DNA from: Clostridiales bacterium
GTDB taxonomy: Bacteria > Bacillota > Clostridia > Christensenellales > Aristaeellaceae
Direction of reading: 5' to 3'
Assembly: GCA_017569285.1 (NCBI GenBank)
Contig: CP069419.1
Span: forward strand, 3,100,001-3,164,000
DNA length: 64,000 bases
The position numbers were made by a program, and so were the translations under genes. Positions 49,929 to 58,842 of the stretch are shown here, in pieces; the first letter of the stretch is position 1; each line of letters starts with the position of its first letter. Below the pieces are notes generated by a model. It saw only the letters and a program-made list of their open reading frames with translations, made no database searches and was not told where the DNA came from.

Positions 49929-51653
49929 TTACACCCCCTTCCGGTCCTTTGTGATCTTGGTGACAATGGTGTTGAGGATAATGATGATACCGATGGCGAC
50001 GGTTGCCAGCGCAGCGGCCTGCGGAATCATGCCCGCATCACGCAGGGAGTAAATCTGGACACCCAGCGTACGGGTATACGGCCCATACAGCAGGATGGAT
50101 GTCGTTACCTCGCGCATGGCCGGCAGGAAGATGAGGAAGAAGCCGCTGACCATGGCTGGCCGTATCAGGGGCAATGTAATATCCTTGAGGCTTTCGGTAT
50201 GGCTGGCGCCGCATACGCGGGCAGCTTCCTCCAATGAGGAATGAACCTGCAGCAGAGCGGCGGAGGATGTCTTCATACTGAAGCTCAGATACCGGGCCAT
50301 ATAAGCCACCAGGATAATCCATATGGTGTTGTACAGGTTGATCCCCACAATACGCCCGCTCCATGCCAGGATCACACCGATGGACAGCACCGTGCCGGGA
50401 ATGGCGTAGGGAAGCATGGAAATAACCTCGAGTGCGCCTTTGCCCTTTGGCCGGATTTTCTGGACCACATAAGCGACCAGCGTACCCAGGAACATACACA
50501 CAATACCCGCGGTGATTGAGACAAAGAGCGAGTTCCGGATCGCGGCGATGGTACCGTTGGCGGTAAATACCTTTTCATACTGGGCAAAGGTGAAGTTTTT
50601 GAATTCGATCGGCAGGCCGTAAGCTTTCAGGAAGGAGACCAGCACGATCATGACCAGGGGCACGATTACAATCAGCACCAGCGTCAGGATTGCCAGCAGG
50701 AAAAGCGGGATTTTTGCGCCGCGAAGCTTGATCAGGGTCGGGCGCATGGATTTGCCCTTGATGATATCGTAATTTCCCGCGGACAGTATTTTGTTCTGCA
50801 GCACCAGTGCCAGCGCGACGACTACGACCAGCATGACGGAAAGCGCAGCACCCTGGCGGATACCGTCGAATGATCCGCCGGAATTGTAAATAACCGCGTA
50901 GATCCGGGTCGGCAGGGTGTATATGCCCTTGGCGTAGCCCAGGATGGACGGTACGCCGAAGTGAGCCAGGGAGGTAGTGAGGATCAGCAGTGCGCCTGCA
51001 GAGATAGCGGGTTTGACCAGCGGAAGGGTGATCTTCCAGATCACCTGGCGCTGTTTTGCACCGGCGATACGGGCGGATTCCTCCAGCGTGGGATCCATGC
51101 GCTCCAGCGCGGAAACCACCTGCATGAAAACAAAGGGGAAGTAATAGCTGACCTCCACGAATACGATGCCCCAGACTGAATTGATGTTGATGGGCATCTG
51201 GGTCAGGCCGAAGAGATCCCGGAGCATCTTGTTGATGTAGCCGGAACGGCCATTGAACATCATATCCCATGCCATGGCACCGAGGAAGGGCGGGAACATG
51301 TAAGGGATGTTGAACAGCGCCCGCATCAGGCCTTTTGCGGGAATATCGCTCCGGCCCAGCAGCCAGGCATAGAATACGCCCATGATGGTGCCGAATATGG
51401 TGGCAAACAGCGCAATCTTGAGGGTGTTCCACATTGCCTCCAGGTTTTTGCCGTCAGTCACCTGTTCGACAAACATCTGGGTTTCCAGCTTGCCTTCATT
51501 GAAGAAAGCATTGAAGATGATCATCACGATGGGTATGACCACAATGATGAGCAGCAGTACAAAGCAGACAACGGTCATCACTTTGTCCATATTCAGCCGT
51601 TTCCGTCCGTCCACGGCTGCGAGCTCTGCACTGACACCACCCAAGCGCTTCAT
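49929..51653 (-). CDS. ABC transporter permease, FbpB type (double-length)
   Basis: 574 residues, two fused permease halves with about 12 membrane helices. Each half carries an EAA-type loop: RMDPTLEESARIAGAKQRQVIWKITLPLV in the first and HSSLEEAARVCGASHTESLKDITLPLIRP in the second. This is the usual layout for ferric-iron permeases. The start overlaps the stop of the upstream ATPase gene by 4 bases, and the second ATPase starts 3 bases after its stop. Confidence 0.93.
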   Translation of the reverse strand: MKRLGGVSAELAAVDGRKRLNMDKVMTVVCFVLLLIIVVIPIVMIIFNAFFNEGKLETQMFVEQVTDGKNLEAMWNTLKIALFATIFGTIMGVFYAWLLGRSDIPAKGLMRALFNIPYMFPPFLGAMAWDMMFNGRSGYINKMLRDLFGLTQMPININSVWGIVFVEVSYYFPFVFMQVVSALERMDPTLEESARIAGAKQRQVIWKITLPLVKPAISAGALLILTTSLAHFGVPSILGYAKGIYTLPTRIYAVIYNSGGSFDGIRQGAALSVMLVVVVALALVLQNKILSAGNYDIIKGKSMRPTLIKLRGAKIPLFLLAILTLVLIVIVPLVMIVLVSFLKAYGLPIEFKNFTFAQYEKVFTANGTIAAIRNSLFVSITAGIVCMFLGTLVAYVVQKIRPKGKGALEVISMLPYAIPGTVLSIGVILAWSGRIVGINLYNTIWIILVAYMARYLSFSMKTSSAALLQVHSSLEEAARVCGASHTESLKDITLPLIRPAMVSGFFLIFLPAMREVTTSILLYGPYTRTLGVQIYSLRDAGMIPQAAALATVAIGIIIILNTIVTKITKDRKGV

Positions 51654-52735
51654 GCGGATGCACCTTCTTTCTTTGCGGGATAACAGCGGCTGTTCAGGAA
51701 CCGGATGCCAACAGTTTCCCCTTCATCAGCCGTACCGAGGGTACGGGCATCCAGCATGGACTGCTGAACACGGATCTGCCTGCTGCCCAGGGAGAGGAAG
51801 TAGTTATATTCACTGCCCAGGAAAACCCTGGAATCCACCCTGGCCTGCAAGGGAGATTCGGGATCGAATACGATGTCATTGGGACGCACACCGATCTCGT
51901 AACCGCCGTTTGCCGCTTCCTCCGGAACTGCATCCGGAAAGGGGATCTTTTCACCGACATTCAGGCACATGGTGTTTCCGACTTTTTCCAGGGGGATAAA
52001 GTTGGAAACGCCAATGAATTCGAAAGTAAAACGGTTGGCGGGATGGAGGATGATTTCCTCATCCGTGCCATACTGGCAGAGGGTGCCGTCCTGCTGCATA
52101 ATGGCCATTTTGTCACACAGCTGCAAGGCAGACTGCTGATCATGGGTGATATACAGGATGGTTGCATTGAGCCGTTTCTGGATCATCCGGATTTCCAGCA
52201 GCATTTCTTCCCGCAGTTTGGCATCCAGGTTTGTGATCGGTTCATCCATTACCAGCAGATCGCTGTCGATCACCAGCGCCCGGGCAATGGCCACACGCTG
52301 CTGCTGTCCGCCGGAAAGCTGGTTGGGCAGATGCCTGGCGTATTCCGTCATGTGTACCTGCTCGAGAGCGCGCATAGCCCGTTCACGGATCTCTTCCTTG
52401 GGCCGGCGCTGCTTTTTCAGGGGATAGCATACGTTTTCCAGTACGGTCATATGCGGCCATACGGCGTAATCCTGGAATACAATGCCGATATTCCGCTTTT
52501 CAGCCGGGACGTTGATGCGCTTTTTCGCGTCAAACAGCACCCGGTCGCCTACAGTGATGGAACCTGTTTCCGGTTTGATCAGCCCCAGCAGGGCACGCAC
52601 CAGCGTCGTTTTGCCGCAGCCGGACGGGCCGACCAGGCAGACGATTTTCCCACTTTCCACTTCCAGCGAGAAGTTTTCCAGCACTGTATTTGTTCCGTAG
52701 CGGAAGGTGATATTGTCAAATCTAACGTTTGCCAT
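51650..52735 (-). CDS. ABC transporter ATP-binding protein, FbpC type (first ATPase)
   Basis: Walker [10 protein letters not shown], signature [16 protein letters not shown], Walker [14 protein letters not shown]-loop [15 protein letters not shown]-like C-terminal domain includes [15 protein letters not shown]. Length is 361 residues. It is clearly a paralogue of the ATPase at 48813 but diverged along its whole length. It follows the binding protein after a terminator-like hairpin. Confidence 0.94.
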   Translation of the reverse strand: MANVRFDNITFRYGTNTVLENFSLEVESGKIVCLVGPSGCGKTTLVRALLGLIKPETGSITVGDRVLFDAKKRINVPAEKRNIGIVFQDYAVWPHMTVLENVCYPLKKQRRPKEEIRERAMRALEQVHMTEYARHLPNQLSGGQQQRVAIARALVIDSDLLVMDEPITNLDAKLREEMLLEIRMIQKRLNATILYITHDQQSALQLCDKMAIMQQDGTLCQYGTDEEIILHPANRFTFEFIGVSNFIPLEKVGNTMCLNVGEKIPFPDAVPEEAANGGYEIGVRPNDIVFDPESPLQARVDSRVFLGSEYNYFLSLGSRQIRVQQSMLDARTLGTADEGETVGIRFLNSRCYPAKKEGASA

Positions 52736-52794
52736 CTATCGTTCTCCTTACGCGCTTCGTTTCCGCTTTTTCCCCTCCGTGAAAGGCCGGATAG

Positions 52795-52813
52795 AAAAAG
52801 CGGGCATGCCCGC
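52795..52813 (-). terminator. attenuating terminator after the binding-protein gene
   Basis: On the minus strand GCGGGC-AT-GCCCGC (52813-52800) followed by TTTTT. It sits between the binding-protein gene and the rest of the operon, so the binding protein would be made in excess. Confidence 0.75.
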
Positions 52814-52848
52814 CAAAGTCCTGCGCGCATGCCCAGGGAAACGGAGAA

Positions 52849-53835
52849 TTACTTGTTGAAAATCTTGTTGAAGTTATCCAGGTAGTTCTGGAGGTTGGCG
52901 CCCAGGTCATTATAATCCACGACCATGTTGACGGCTGCAATCGCAGAGGTGTCCACCTGCATCTCAACGTCGTCCCGGACAGAAACCAGGTTGTTCTCCA
53001 CCAGGACTTCCTGGCCTTCTTTGGAAAGGATGAAGTCCATCAGGATCTTGCCGTTTTCTTCATTGGCGCAGCCTTTGATCATGGCGATCGGGCTGGTCAT
53101 GGTGATCACGTCATCCGTGGTGTAATGGAACTGGATGGGGGAGCCTTCCGCAATCAGGTTGGCAGATACATAGTCCAGGCAGATACCAACCATATAGGAA
53201 GAGTCCGCAACACGATTGTGGGTGGCGGTGGTGCCGCTTTCCAGCTCCACACCGTTGGCCTTCAGCGCTTCAAAATAAGCTTCGCCATACTTTTCGGACT
53301 GCATCATGGCGGCCATCCAGTACTTGGTGGTGGATGCCTGGGACGGGTCTGTCATAATGATCTGATTGTTCCACTTGGGATCCAGCAGGTCATTCCAGGT
53401 CTTGGGGGCATCCGCTTCATCGACGAGTCCGATGTTCCAGGCGATACCCATGGTGACCAGACGGCCGGCGGTGTAGTAACCTTCGACATCCATATATTCC
53501 TTGGCAATATGATCCGTTTCGGGGGAGACATAGGGCAGCAGCCAGCCGTTGGCTTTGAAAGCTTCATAGTCGGACGGGTCGCCCAGCCATACCAGGTCGC
53601 ACGCGATCTGGCCGTCACCTTCAGCTTCAGTGGTCATCTTGGTGACCAGTTTACCGCCGCCGGCATAATAATACTCCATATCAATGTCCGGATATTTGGC
53701 TTCAAATGCTTTTTCAATAGCCTGGAGCTGCGCTTCCTGCATAGAGGAGTACAGCATGACCTTTCCGGCCGCAAAAGCGGAAGAAACAGAAAGAACCATC
53801 ATCACAGCGAGGAGCAATGCAAGCAATTTTTTCAT
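52849..53835 (-). CDS. ABC transporter substrate-binding protein, Fe3+-type
   Basis: Extracellular binding protein of 328 residues. ATG 53835 follows AAAAGGAGGCATTTCCCA. The signal peptide MKKLLALLLAVMMVLSVSS is cut after AFA; there is no lipobox Cys. The fold matches the FbpA-like group: VMLYSSMQEAQLQAIEKAFEAKY, CDLVWLGDPSDYEAFKANGW, PKTWNDLLDPKWNNQIIM and VGICLDYVSANLIAEGSP. Ferric iron is most likely; thiamine or 2-aminoethylphosphonate relatives cannot be excluded. Confidence 0.88.
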   Translation of the reverse strand: MKKLLALLLAVMMVLSVSSAFAAGKVMLYSSMQEAQLQAIEKAFEAKYPDIDMEYYYAGGGKLVTKMTTEAEGDGQIACDLVWLGDPSDYEAFKANGWLLPYVSPETDHIAKEYMDVEGYYTAGRLVTMGIAWNIGLVDEADAPKTWNDLLDPKWNNQIIMTDPSQASTTKYWMAAMMQSEKYGEAYFEALKANGVELESGTTATHNRVADSSYMVGICLDYVSANLIAEGSPIQFHYTTDDVITMTSPIAMIKGCANEENGKILMDFILSKEGQEVLVENNLVSVRDDVEMQVDTSAIAAVNMVVDYNDLGANLQNYLDNFNKIFNK

Positions 53836-53886
53836 TGGGAAATGCCTCCTTTTCAATTGTAACGATCTATCCAGATCCATATTTCA

Positions 53887-53915
53887 ATTATGCGAATTCA
53901 GAGGGTATTTGTCAA
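53887..53915 (-). promoter_or_regulatory. promoter of the iron-type ABC operon
   Basis: On the minus strand perfect TTGACA (53915-53910), 17-base spacer, CATAAT (53892-53887). Confidence 0.75.
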
Positions 53916-53993
53916 TAGAGGAAAGGAAAAAGGTATCCGGGACATGTGAACAGCCAGCTATTGTCATAGAAAAACGGATCAGCTATCCGGCAG

Positions 53994-54025
53994 AAAAAAA
54001 CCATCCCCCGGGTATATGGGGATGG
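53994..54025 (-). terminator. terminator of the RsbW-like/STAS pair
   Basis: On the minus strand CCATCCCC (54025-54018) pairs with GGGGATGG (54008-54001), followed by TTTTTTT. Confidence 0.92.
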
Positions 54026-54042
54026 CAAAGGAAGAGGTTTTC

Positions 54043-54582
54043 TTACGCGAAGCGTTTGGTGACCGTCATATCCACATTATCGCCACGGATGCCGATCCGG
54101 ATGGTTTCCGCGAGACGCTTCAGCGTGGACTGTTCATACTTGTCCCATTCGGGATCCAGGCATTCGATCACATGATTCGGAAGATCGCTGAGCAGGTCAT
54201 CCGGCAGCGCTTCGTCGCTGTGATCCACATCCGCGGCCATGGCGTACTCGAAAGAATCGCGGATTGCCCCGAGGAAGCTCTTTGCGGCTTCGTTTTTGCC
54301 GGAGGTTGCCGCAGCAAGAAGCAGGGCGCGCTTTTCCTTGTCCATGACTGTTTTGGTGGACATATGCAGATCAAAGGCGCGGCCTTCGGTTTCAATCCAG
54401 AAGGATGCCTGCATCTCCCCGGTAATTCCCCGGGCCATGCTGAGCATTTCCTCTGCACACAGCTGCAGCTGCAGGGATTCCTTATGGGTCAGGCCTTCAT
54501 AATCGGCAACTTTGCGGGCTTCTTCAAGGGATTTGTCAAAACCATTGCCCTGATTGTCAATGATAATCACATTGGATTTCAT
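54043..54582 (-). CDS. RsbW-like HATPase-fold protein with degenerate motifs
   Basis: 179 residues. LQLQLCAEEMLSMARGITGEMQ sits where anti-sigma kinases carry the Glu/Asn N-box (E-E-x-x-x-N), but the Asn is missing. I see no clear DxGxG box; the C-terminal IRGDNVDMTVTKRF strand fits the fold. It is encoded 27 bases after a STAS gene, the usual anti-sigma/antagonist pair order reversed. It may bind the STAS partner without phosphorylating it. The fold assignment is moderate. Confidence 0.6.
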   Translation of the reverse strand: MKSNVIIIDNQGNGFDKSLEEARKVADYEGLTHKESLQLQLCAEEMLSMARGITGEMQASFWIETEGRAFDLHMSTKTVMDKEKRALLLAAATSGKNEAAKSFLGAIRDSFEYAMAADVDHSDEALPDDLLSDLPNHVIECLDPEWDKYEQSTLKRLAETIRIGIRGDNVDMTVTKRFA

Positions 54583-54609
54583 GGCATTAACTCCTTCCTC
54601 ACAAATTGT

Positions 54610-54906
54610 TTATTCAATCGTCAGGATATCGGCGAAACCAGTGACATCGAACACTTCCTGAACGATTTCATTCACGCCGGTCACCTTCATGCCGCCTTTG
54701 CAGGACATGACCTTATGGGCAGAAAGCAGGACGCGCAGACCGGCTGAAGAGATGTAATCCAGTTTGCTGAAATCGAGAACAAGGCTTTCCGCACCGGGCA
54801 TATCCTTATTCAGCTCCGCTTCCAGCTCGGGGGCGGTCATGGTATCCAGACGGCCTTCCAGGGCGATTTCCAGCGTAGTTCCGTTCATGGTTTTGGTAAT
54901 GGTCAT
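54610..54906 (-). CDS. STAS-domain anti-sigma-factor antagonist
   Basis: 98-residue single-domain protein. ATG 54906 follows AAGGAGGCCCGGACT; the longer upstream open frame crosses the promoter and is not coding. LEIALEGRLDTMTAPELEAEL and LVLDFSKLDYISSAGLRVLLSAH are classical; Ser53 or Ser54 would be the regulatory phosphosite. Partner-switching role with the gene at 54043 is inferred from adjacency. Confidence 0.93.
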   Translation of the reverse strand: MTITKTMNGTTLEIALEGRLDTMTAPELEAELNKDMPGAESLVLDFSKLDYISSAGLRVLLSAHKVMSCKGGMKVTGVNEIVQEVFDVTGFADILTIE

Positions 54907-54954
54907 AGTCCGGGCCTCCTTGATGAAATTTTTGATTTTTCCTGTGTTTTCGTG

Positions 54955-54960
54955 ATTATA
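54955..54960 (-). promoter_or_regulatory. -10 box of the STAS gene
   Basis: Perfect TATAAT on the minus strand, 49 bases before the start; the -35 (TTTATT at 17 bases) is poor. Confidence 0.45.
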
Positions 54961-55029
54961 GCACATATTTGGGGCGAAATAAAGCGGTTTTGGGCAAAAA
55001 ATGCATGGGAAACCTTTTTTATGTATGAC

Positions 55030-55058
55030 TTGAAAAGTACATGATGATTTGTTAATGT
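55030..55058 (+). promoter_or_regulatory. promoter of the ParB-HAD gene
   Basis: TTGAAA (55030-55035), 17-base spacer, TAATGT (55053-55058). Confidence 0.5.
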
Positions 55059-55092
55059 TATTGTATATCCAACAGGAAACGGAGAAGAGCAT

Positions 55093-55995
55093 ATGGCCGG
55101 AGGAAATATCCAGTTTCAGCAGTTTCTTGCAGATGAAGTCCAGAAGGTCGAGGGCATCTATGTGCCGATTCATGCCGGAATCATCCGTCGGCTGCTGGTT
55201 CGGAAGACAACACTGAAACGACTGCATCCGAACCCGGACGACGAATTCTGCTTCCCGAAGATTGGACCGAACTATGAAATTGTTTCCAATTATGAAAGAG
55301 AATACCGCCGCATCCGGAAAAACAAAAACGATGCGAGGTTTGTATCCCCGGCAGCAAAAGAACCGCTGACCGTGGAGCGAATCCGTCCGGACGGCTACAT
55401 GATCATGAATGGCCACCATCGGTGGGCAGCCGCTTACCGTACAGGCCTGAAGCAGATTCCGGTGAAAATCGTGAACCTGACCCAGGAAAATGATATCCGG
55501 AAGATGCTCGCCGCAGCCAGCCATGACAAGCGTGTGACACTGGATCTGGATGAGGTTGTTTTCCAGAAAGAAAAAAACGGACCGGCAGAGAAACCGCTGC
55601 CGTTCCCATTCCGCAATATATACAGGGAAAGACTCCGGCTGGGGATTCCGGCCCTGTTCAGGTATCTGGGGGTACATGGATATGATGTGTGGGTGTTTTC
55701 CGCCAACTACTATTCCATGGATTATATCCGCAACCTGTTCAGGATGTATCATGCCCATGTGGCGGGTATTGTAACCGGTACTGCACGGAAAGCCCCGAAG
55801 GGAAGCCATACGAAGGAACAGCTTGAAAACCGGATGAAGGAGAAGTATCCGATGACACTCCATATTGACAATGCAGCGATCACGCGGGTGGACAGCCGGA
55901 CAAAGACTTTTGCAGAATTTCCGCTGAGCGGGAACGATGATACATGGTCGAAGGAGATCATGGACGTAATCGGAGGAATGGAGACACAAAAGTAA
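55093..55995 (+). CDS. ParB-like domain fused to a HAD-like phosphatase domain, unknown
   Basis: 300 residues, cytoplasmic. The first 130 residues resemble ParB/sulfiredoxin-fold domains: KEPLTVERIRPDGYMIMNGHHRWAAAYRTGLKQIPVKIV, with NGHHR at 106-110. From about 147 a HAD-like pattern appears: Asp151-x-Asp153 in VTLDLDEVVF, Ser203 in VWVFSANYY, and a late acidic motif LHIDNA (Asp259). Both catalytic centres look intact. A nucleotide- or nucleic-acid-related role is possible. AACGGAGAAGAGCAT precedes the start. Confidence 0.65.
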   Translation: MAGGNIQFQQFLADEVQKVEGIYVPIHAGIIRRLLVRKTTLKRLHPNPDDEFCFPKIGPNYEIVSNYEREYRRIRKNKNDARFVSPAAKEPLTVERIRPDGYMIMNGHHRWAAAYRTGLKQIPVKIVNLTQENDIRKMLAAASHDKRVTLDLDEVVFQKEKNGPAEKPLPFPFRNIYRERLRLGIPALFRYLGVHGYDVWVFSANYYSMDYIRNLFRMYHAHVAGIVTGTARKAPKGSHTKEQLENRMKEKYPMTLHIDNAAITRVDSRTKTFAEFPLSGNDDTWSKEIMDVIGGMETQK

Positions 55996-56018
55996 GCGGC
56001 AGCGGATCGGCCCGGATG

Positions 56019-56051
56019 AAAAACACACGGAATTCAGCGTGTGTTTTTTTT
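56019..56051 (+). terminator. terminator after the ParB-HAD gene
   Basis: AAAAACACACG (56019-56029) pairs with CGTGTGTTTTT (56038-56048), continuing in T. Confidence 0.9.
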
Positions 56052-56121
56052 CATGCGGCGTAAAAAACCGGACCTTCGCATCGTCATAAATGATGAAACC
56101 ATAAAAAACGGAGGTGCGGAC

Positions 56122-56994
56122 ATGAAAACCGTAAAGAGAGCAATTGCCCTGGTTATGATTATGTTTCTTGCTGCCGGAAACGCCATGGCAGCGAATGATG
56201 AAAACGAATGGGACCTGGCGTTTGCAGTGCTGGAAAGAGAAACGGGACTGGGTCGGGAGCAGGTTAAGACCGGCCAGATCTTTTATGAAGACGGAATGTG
56301 GTCTTTCAGCGTCGTTATGAAAGATCACCCGGAGGATGAGGATGGACTTCTGGTTTTTGAAACAGACGATCAATGGAATCTCATCAGTATGGAAGGACCG
56401 GAGAAAATTAACCTGGACCGACAGCTGGAGATTGAGCTGAAGGAATGCTTCCACCGGGATGACTGTGCCTGGCGCATGGCGGAGGTATGCGCCAAGTGGA
56501 AGGAAAAGCTGGAGGGAGTCAGCCAGGAACAGAGAAACACAATCTGGCCGAGATACCTGGCGGTTATCGACCGGGGAATCATTGTACCGCCGGAAGGTGC
56601 GCTGGATTACAATACCGCATTGGTTACAGCCAGGGACGCCGCATCGGAACGGATGGGGTGGAAAGGTATTGACATGGAGACACTGTTTGTTCCGGGGCTC
56701 AGTGCCTGCTATGTGCTGGATGGGACACCGGTATGGTTTATTTACCTGGAAGATCATTCCTACTTTGAGGAGGAATACTCCACTGACCGTGCAATGAAGA
56801 AATACCAGGAACGCCTGAAAGAAGCTTTTGCCGGGGTTGGCCAGATTCCGCCCTGCAAGATCGGGATTGTGATTGACGCCTTTACAGGAGAACTGAAGGA
56901 AAAGCCGATGCTGGATTATATTCCGGTGGAGTTCCATTACCTGGATTTCCTGATCCGGACGGATGAAGCGGTTGCAAGCATTGCCGGAGAATAA
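56122..56994 (+). CDS. secreted protein of unknown function
   Basis: 290 residues. ATG 56122 has ACGGAGGTGCGGAC upstream; an ATG 81 bases earlier lies in the previous terminator. Signal peptide MKTVKRAIALVMIMFLAAG, cut at AMA before AND. The mature part is acidic with two similar segments built around VLERETGLGREQVKTGQIFYED and TARDAASERMG-like turns, suggesting PepSY-like modules, but I do not claim a family. Confidence 0.6.
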   Translation: MKTVKRAIALVMIMFLAAGNAMAANDENEWDLAFAVLERETGLGREQVKTGQIFYEDGMWSFSVVMKDHPEDEDGLLVFETDDQWNLISMEGPEKINLDRQLEIELKECFHRDDCAWRMAEVCAKWKEKLEGVSQEQRNTIWPRYLAVIDRGIIVPPEGALDYNTALVTARDAASERMGWKGIDMETLFVPGLSACYVLDGTPVWFIYLEDHSYFEEEYSTDRAMKKYQERLKEAFAGVGQIPPCKIGIVIDAFTGELKEKPMLDYIPVEFHYLDFLIRTDEAVASIAGE

Positions 56995-57031
56995 TTCCAG
57001 TTCTGCTTCTACATAAAATGCTCCTCACATC

Positions 57032-57066
57032 GCCGGAGAAAGCTCTGTTCTCCGGCTCTGTTTTTT
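57032..57066 (+). terminator. terminator after the secreted protein at 56122
   Basis: GCCGGAGAA (57032-57040) pairs with TTCTCCGGC (57048-57056), followed by TCTGTTTTTT. Confidence 0.9.
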
Positions 57067-57096
57067 GCAGAACAAAAAAAGGTCTGTTTATCTGAG

Positions 57097-57125
57097 TTCA
57101 AATGTTCGTAAGAATATAGTATAAT
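57097..57125 (+). promoter_or_regulatory. promoter of the secreted protein at 57198
   Basis: TTCAAA (57097-57102), 17-base spacer, perfect TATAAT (57120-57125). Confidence 0.65.
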
Positions 57126-57197
57126 CATCCGGTAAAAAGTATTGCCATCTGACGTTTCGGAGCACAGAAACCAAACAAAACAAAGGAGACGAAGAAG

Positions 57198-57995
57198 ATG
57201 AAGAAAATCCTGGGTATCCTGCTGGCTGTGGTGATGATCTTTCTGGCGGCCTTTGCGGCAGCGGATGAGGTTCCGCAGCCGGAAGGCGGAAAGAAATTTG
57301 AGACAGACTGGGCGGTTGAAGGCGGCATCGCAGAAATATTCTACGAAGAGGAAGGCTACCGCGTATATATGAAAATTGAACGGGCAGCGGAAGCGGCCGG
57401 TTCTGAATATGAGTATGCCTGCTATTACCATGAAGATACGGATTCCCTGGTTTCCCTTTCATCCCTTCGCTCGGATTATACGATCAATCCGGATACAGGA
57501 GAAGAGATTTATGGTGACACCTATGCATATGAGGGAATCGACGAAGAAGGGAAGGAAACGGAATTCGTCATTGACGGGGACGGTTTCCTGATCTGGAAGG
57601 ACGGCTATGATGATGCCGGCGCAGGCCTGAAATTTGTGAACATCGGACCGTTCGAGGGTGTCTGGCGGAATGAGGAAAAAGAAACGGAAGCCGAATTCAT
57701 GTTCAACGGCGGCGAAGAAGGTGTTTTCGACTATACCGTCTATATTCAACGCGGTAAGGAAAACGCAGATACATATACGCTGTACCTGATGACCGGCAGT
57801 TTTGACGCGGCATCCGGAAAACTGACAGCGAGCGGAACCGGTACCGTGTTTACAAAAAACGCAGCCGGTGAATATGACACTGCTGACAGTGATGAATCCA
57901 TCGAGGCTGTTTTCTCCATGACGGAAAACGGCACGATTCTGTACGAGTCGGAAGGGATCGAGCTGAAGTTTGACCTGCTGGGCAACTGGGGATAA
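57198..57995 (+). CDS. secreted protein of unknown function
   Basis: 265 residues. AAAGGAGACGAAGAAG precedes the start. Signal peptide about 1-21 (AFA before AADE). The mature protein is very acidic and rich in beta-type repeats (GIAEIFYEEEGYRVYMKIE; GPFEGVWRNEEKETEAEFMFNG). It alternates short DG/EG turns. No Cys pair or anchor is seen at the C-terminus, so it is probably released. No family recognised. Confidence 0.6.
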   Translation: MKKILGILLAVVMIFLAAFAAADEVPQPEGGKKFETDWAVEGGIAEIFYEEEGYRVYMKIERAAEAAGSEYEYACYYHEDTDSLVSLSSLRSDYTINPDTGEEIYGDTYAYEGIDEEGKETEFVIDGDGFLIWKDGYDDAGAGLKFVNIGPFEGVWRNEEKETEAEFMFNGGEEGVFDYTVYIQRGKENADTYTLYLMTGSFDAASGKLTASGTGTVFTKNAAGEYDTADSDESIEAVFSMTENGTILYESEGIELKFDLLGNWG

Positions 57996-58110
57996 TCCCA
58001 TCCCAGGGATTGTACCGATTTCCGGAAGCATGATATAATGCTGTATACCCGGAGCATGAGGGGGAACCTTCCGGCTCCGGGTTGTTTTTACATTGTGGAG
58101 GAAGACGGCA

Positions 58111-58797
58111 ATGATCAGGACACTGCTGTGGGATGTGGACGGCACTCTCCTTGATTTTAAAGCAGCGGAACGCGCGGCTGTCCGGTGCCTTTTCAGCGAG
58201 TTTTCACTTGGCGAATGCACGGATGAAATGATCCGGCGTTATTCCGAGATCAACGAGGGATTCTGGCAAAGGCTGGAACGGAACGAGATTACCAAGCAGC
58301 AGGTCCTGATCGGACGGTATGAGCAGTTTTTCGGGGAAATCGGCGTGCCGGTATCGCTGGCGGAGGAGTTCAACCGGCTGTACCAGATACGGCTGGGCGA
58401 TACAATTGTTTTTCGGGATGACAGCTTCATCATTGTGAAAAGCCTGCGAGGGCGGGTGCGGCAGTATGTGGTATCCAACGGGACAATTACTGCGCAGACC
58501 CGGAAGCTGGAAGCTTCCGGGCTTGGGAAAATAATGGACGGGATATTTCTTTCAGAAGCACTGGGAGTGGAAAAACCGAACAAAGCATTCTTTGATGCGG
58601 TTATGGACCGAATCCGCCCGGAAACCCCGGACGAGGTGATGATTGTCGGAGATTCCCTGACCAGCGATATCCGGGGCGGAAACAATGCTGGGATCAAAAC
58701 CTGCTGGTATAATCCGGAACGGAAAACAGCGCCGGACGGGTACCGAATTGATTATATGATTGCAGACCTGCATGAGATTATTCCAATTCTGAAATAA
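58111..58797 (+). CDS. HAD-superfamily hydrolase, YjjG/nucleotidase-like
   Basis: Noncanonical pyrimidine nucleotidase type. ATG 58111 follows GTGGAGGAAGACGGCA. Motif I is LLWDVDGTLLDF, motif II is YVVSNGTI, the conserved Lys is in GVEKPNKAFFDAV, and motif IV is MIVGDSLTSDIRGGNNAGIKTCW. A helical cap lies between motifs I and II. Length is 228 residues. Substrate not proven. A bidirectional terminator separates it from the Na/Pi gene. Confidence 0.9.
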   Translation: MIRTLLWDVDGTLLDFKAAERAAVRCLFSEFSLGECTDEMIRRYSEINEGFWQRLERNEITKQQVLIGRYEQFFGEIGVPVSLAEEFNRLYQIRLGDTIVFRDDSFIIVKSLRGRVRQYVVSNGTITAQTRKLEASGLGKIMDGIFLSEALGVEKPNKAFFDAVMDRIRPETPDEVMIVGDSLTSDIRGGNNAGIKTCWYNPERKTAPDGYRIDYMIADLHEIIPILK

Positions 58798-58828
58798 AAA
58801 GAAGCTCCGGTATTATACGGAGCTTCTC
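58797..58828. terminator. bidirectional terminator between the HAD and Na/Pi genes
   Basis: AGAAGCTCCG (58800-58809) pairs with CGGAGCTTCT (58818-58827); A-run upstream gives a T-run on the minus strand. Confidence 0.9.
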
Positions 58829-58842
58829 TAGCATGTTCTGTG

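Noticed and set aside
54907-56937. Extension of the STAS open frame far upstream on the minus strand
   Set aside because: The STAS gene starts at 54906 behind a good ribosome site; the rest is antisense to two plus-strand genes and crosses the promoter.
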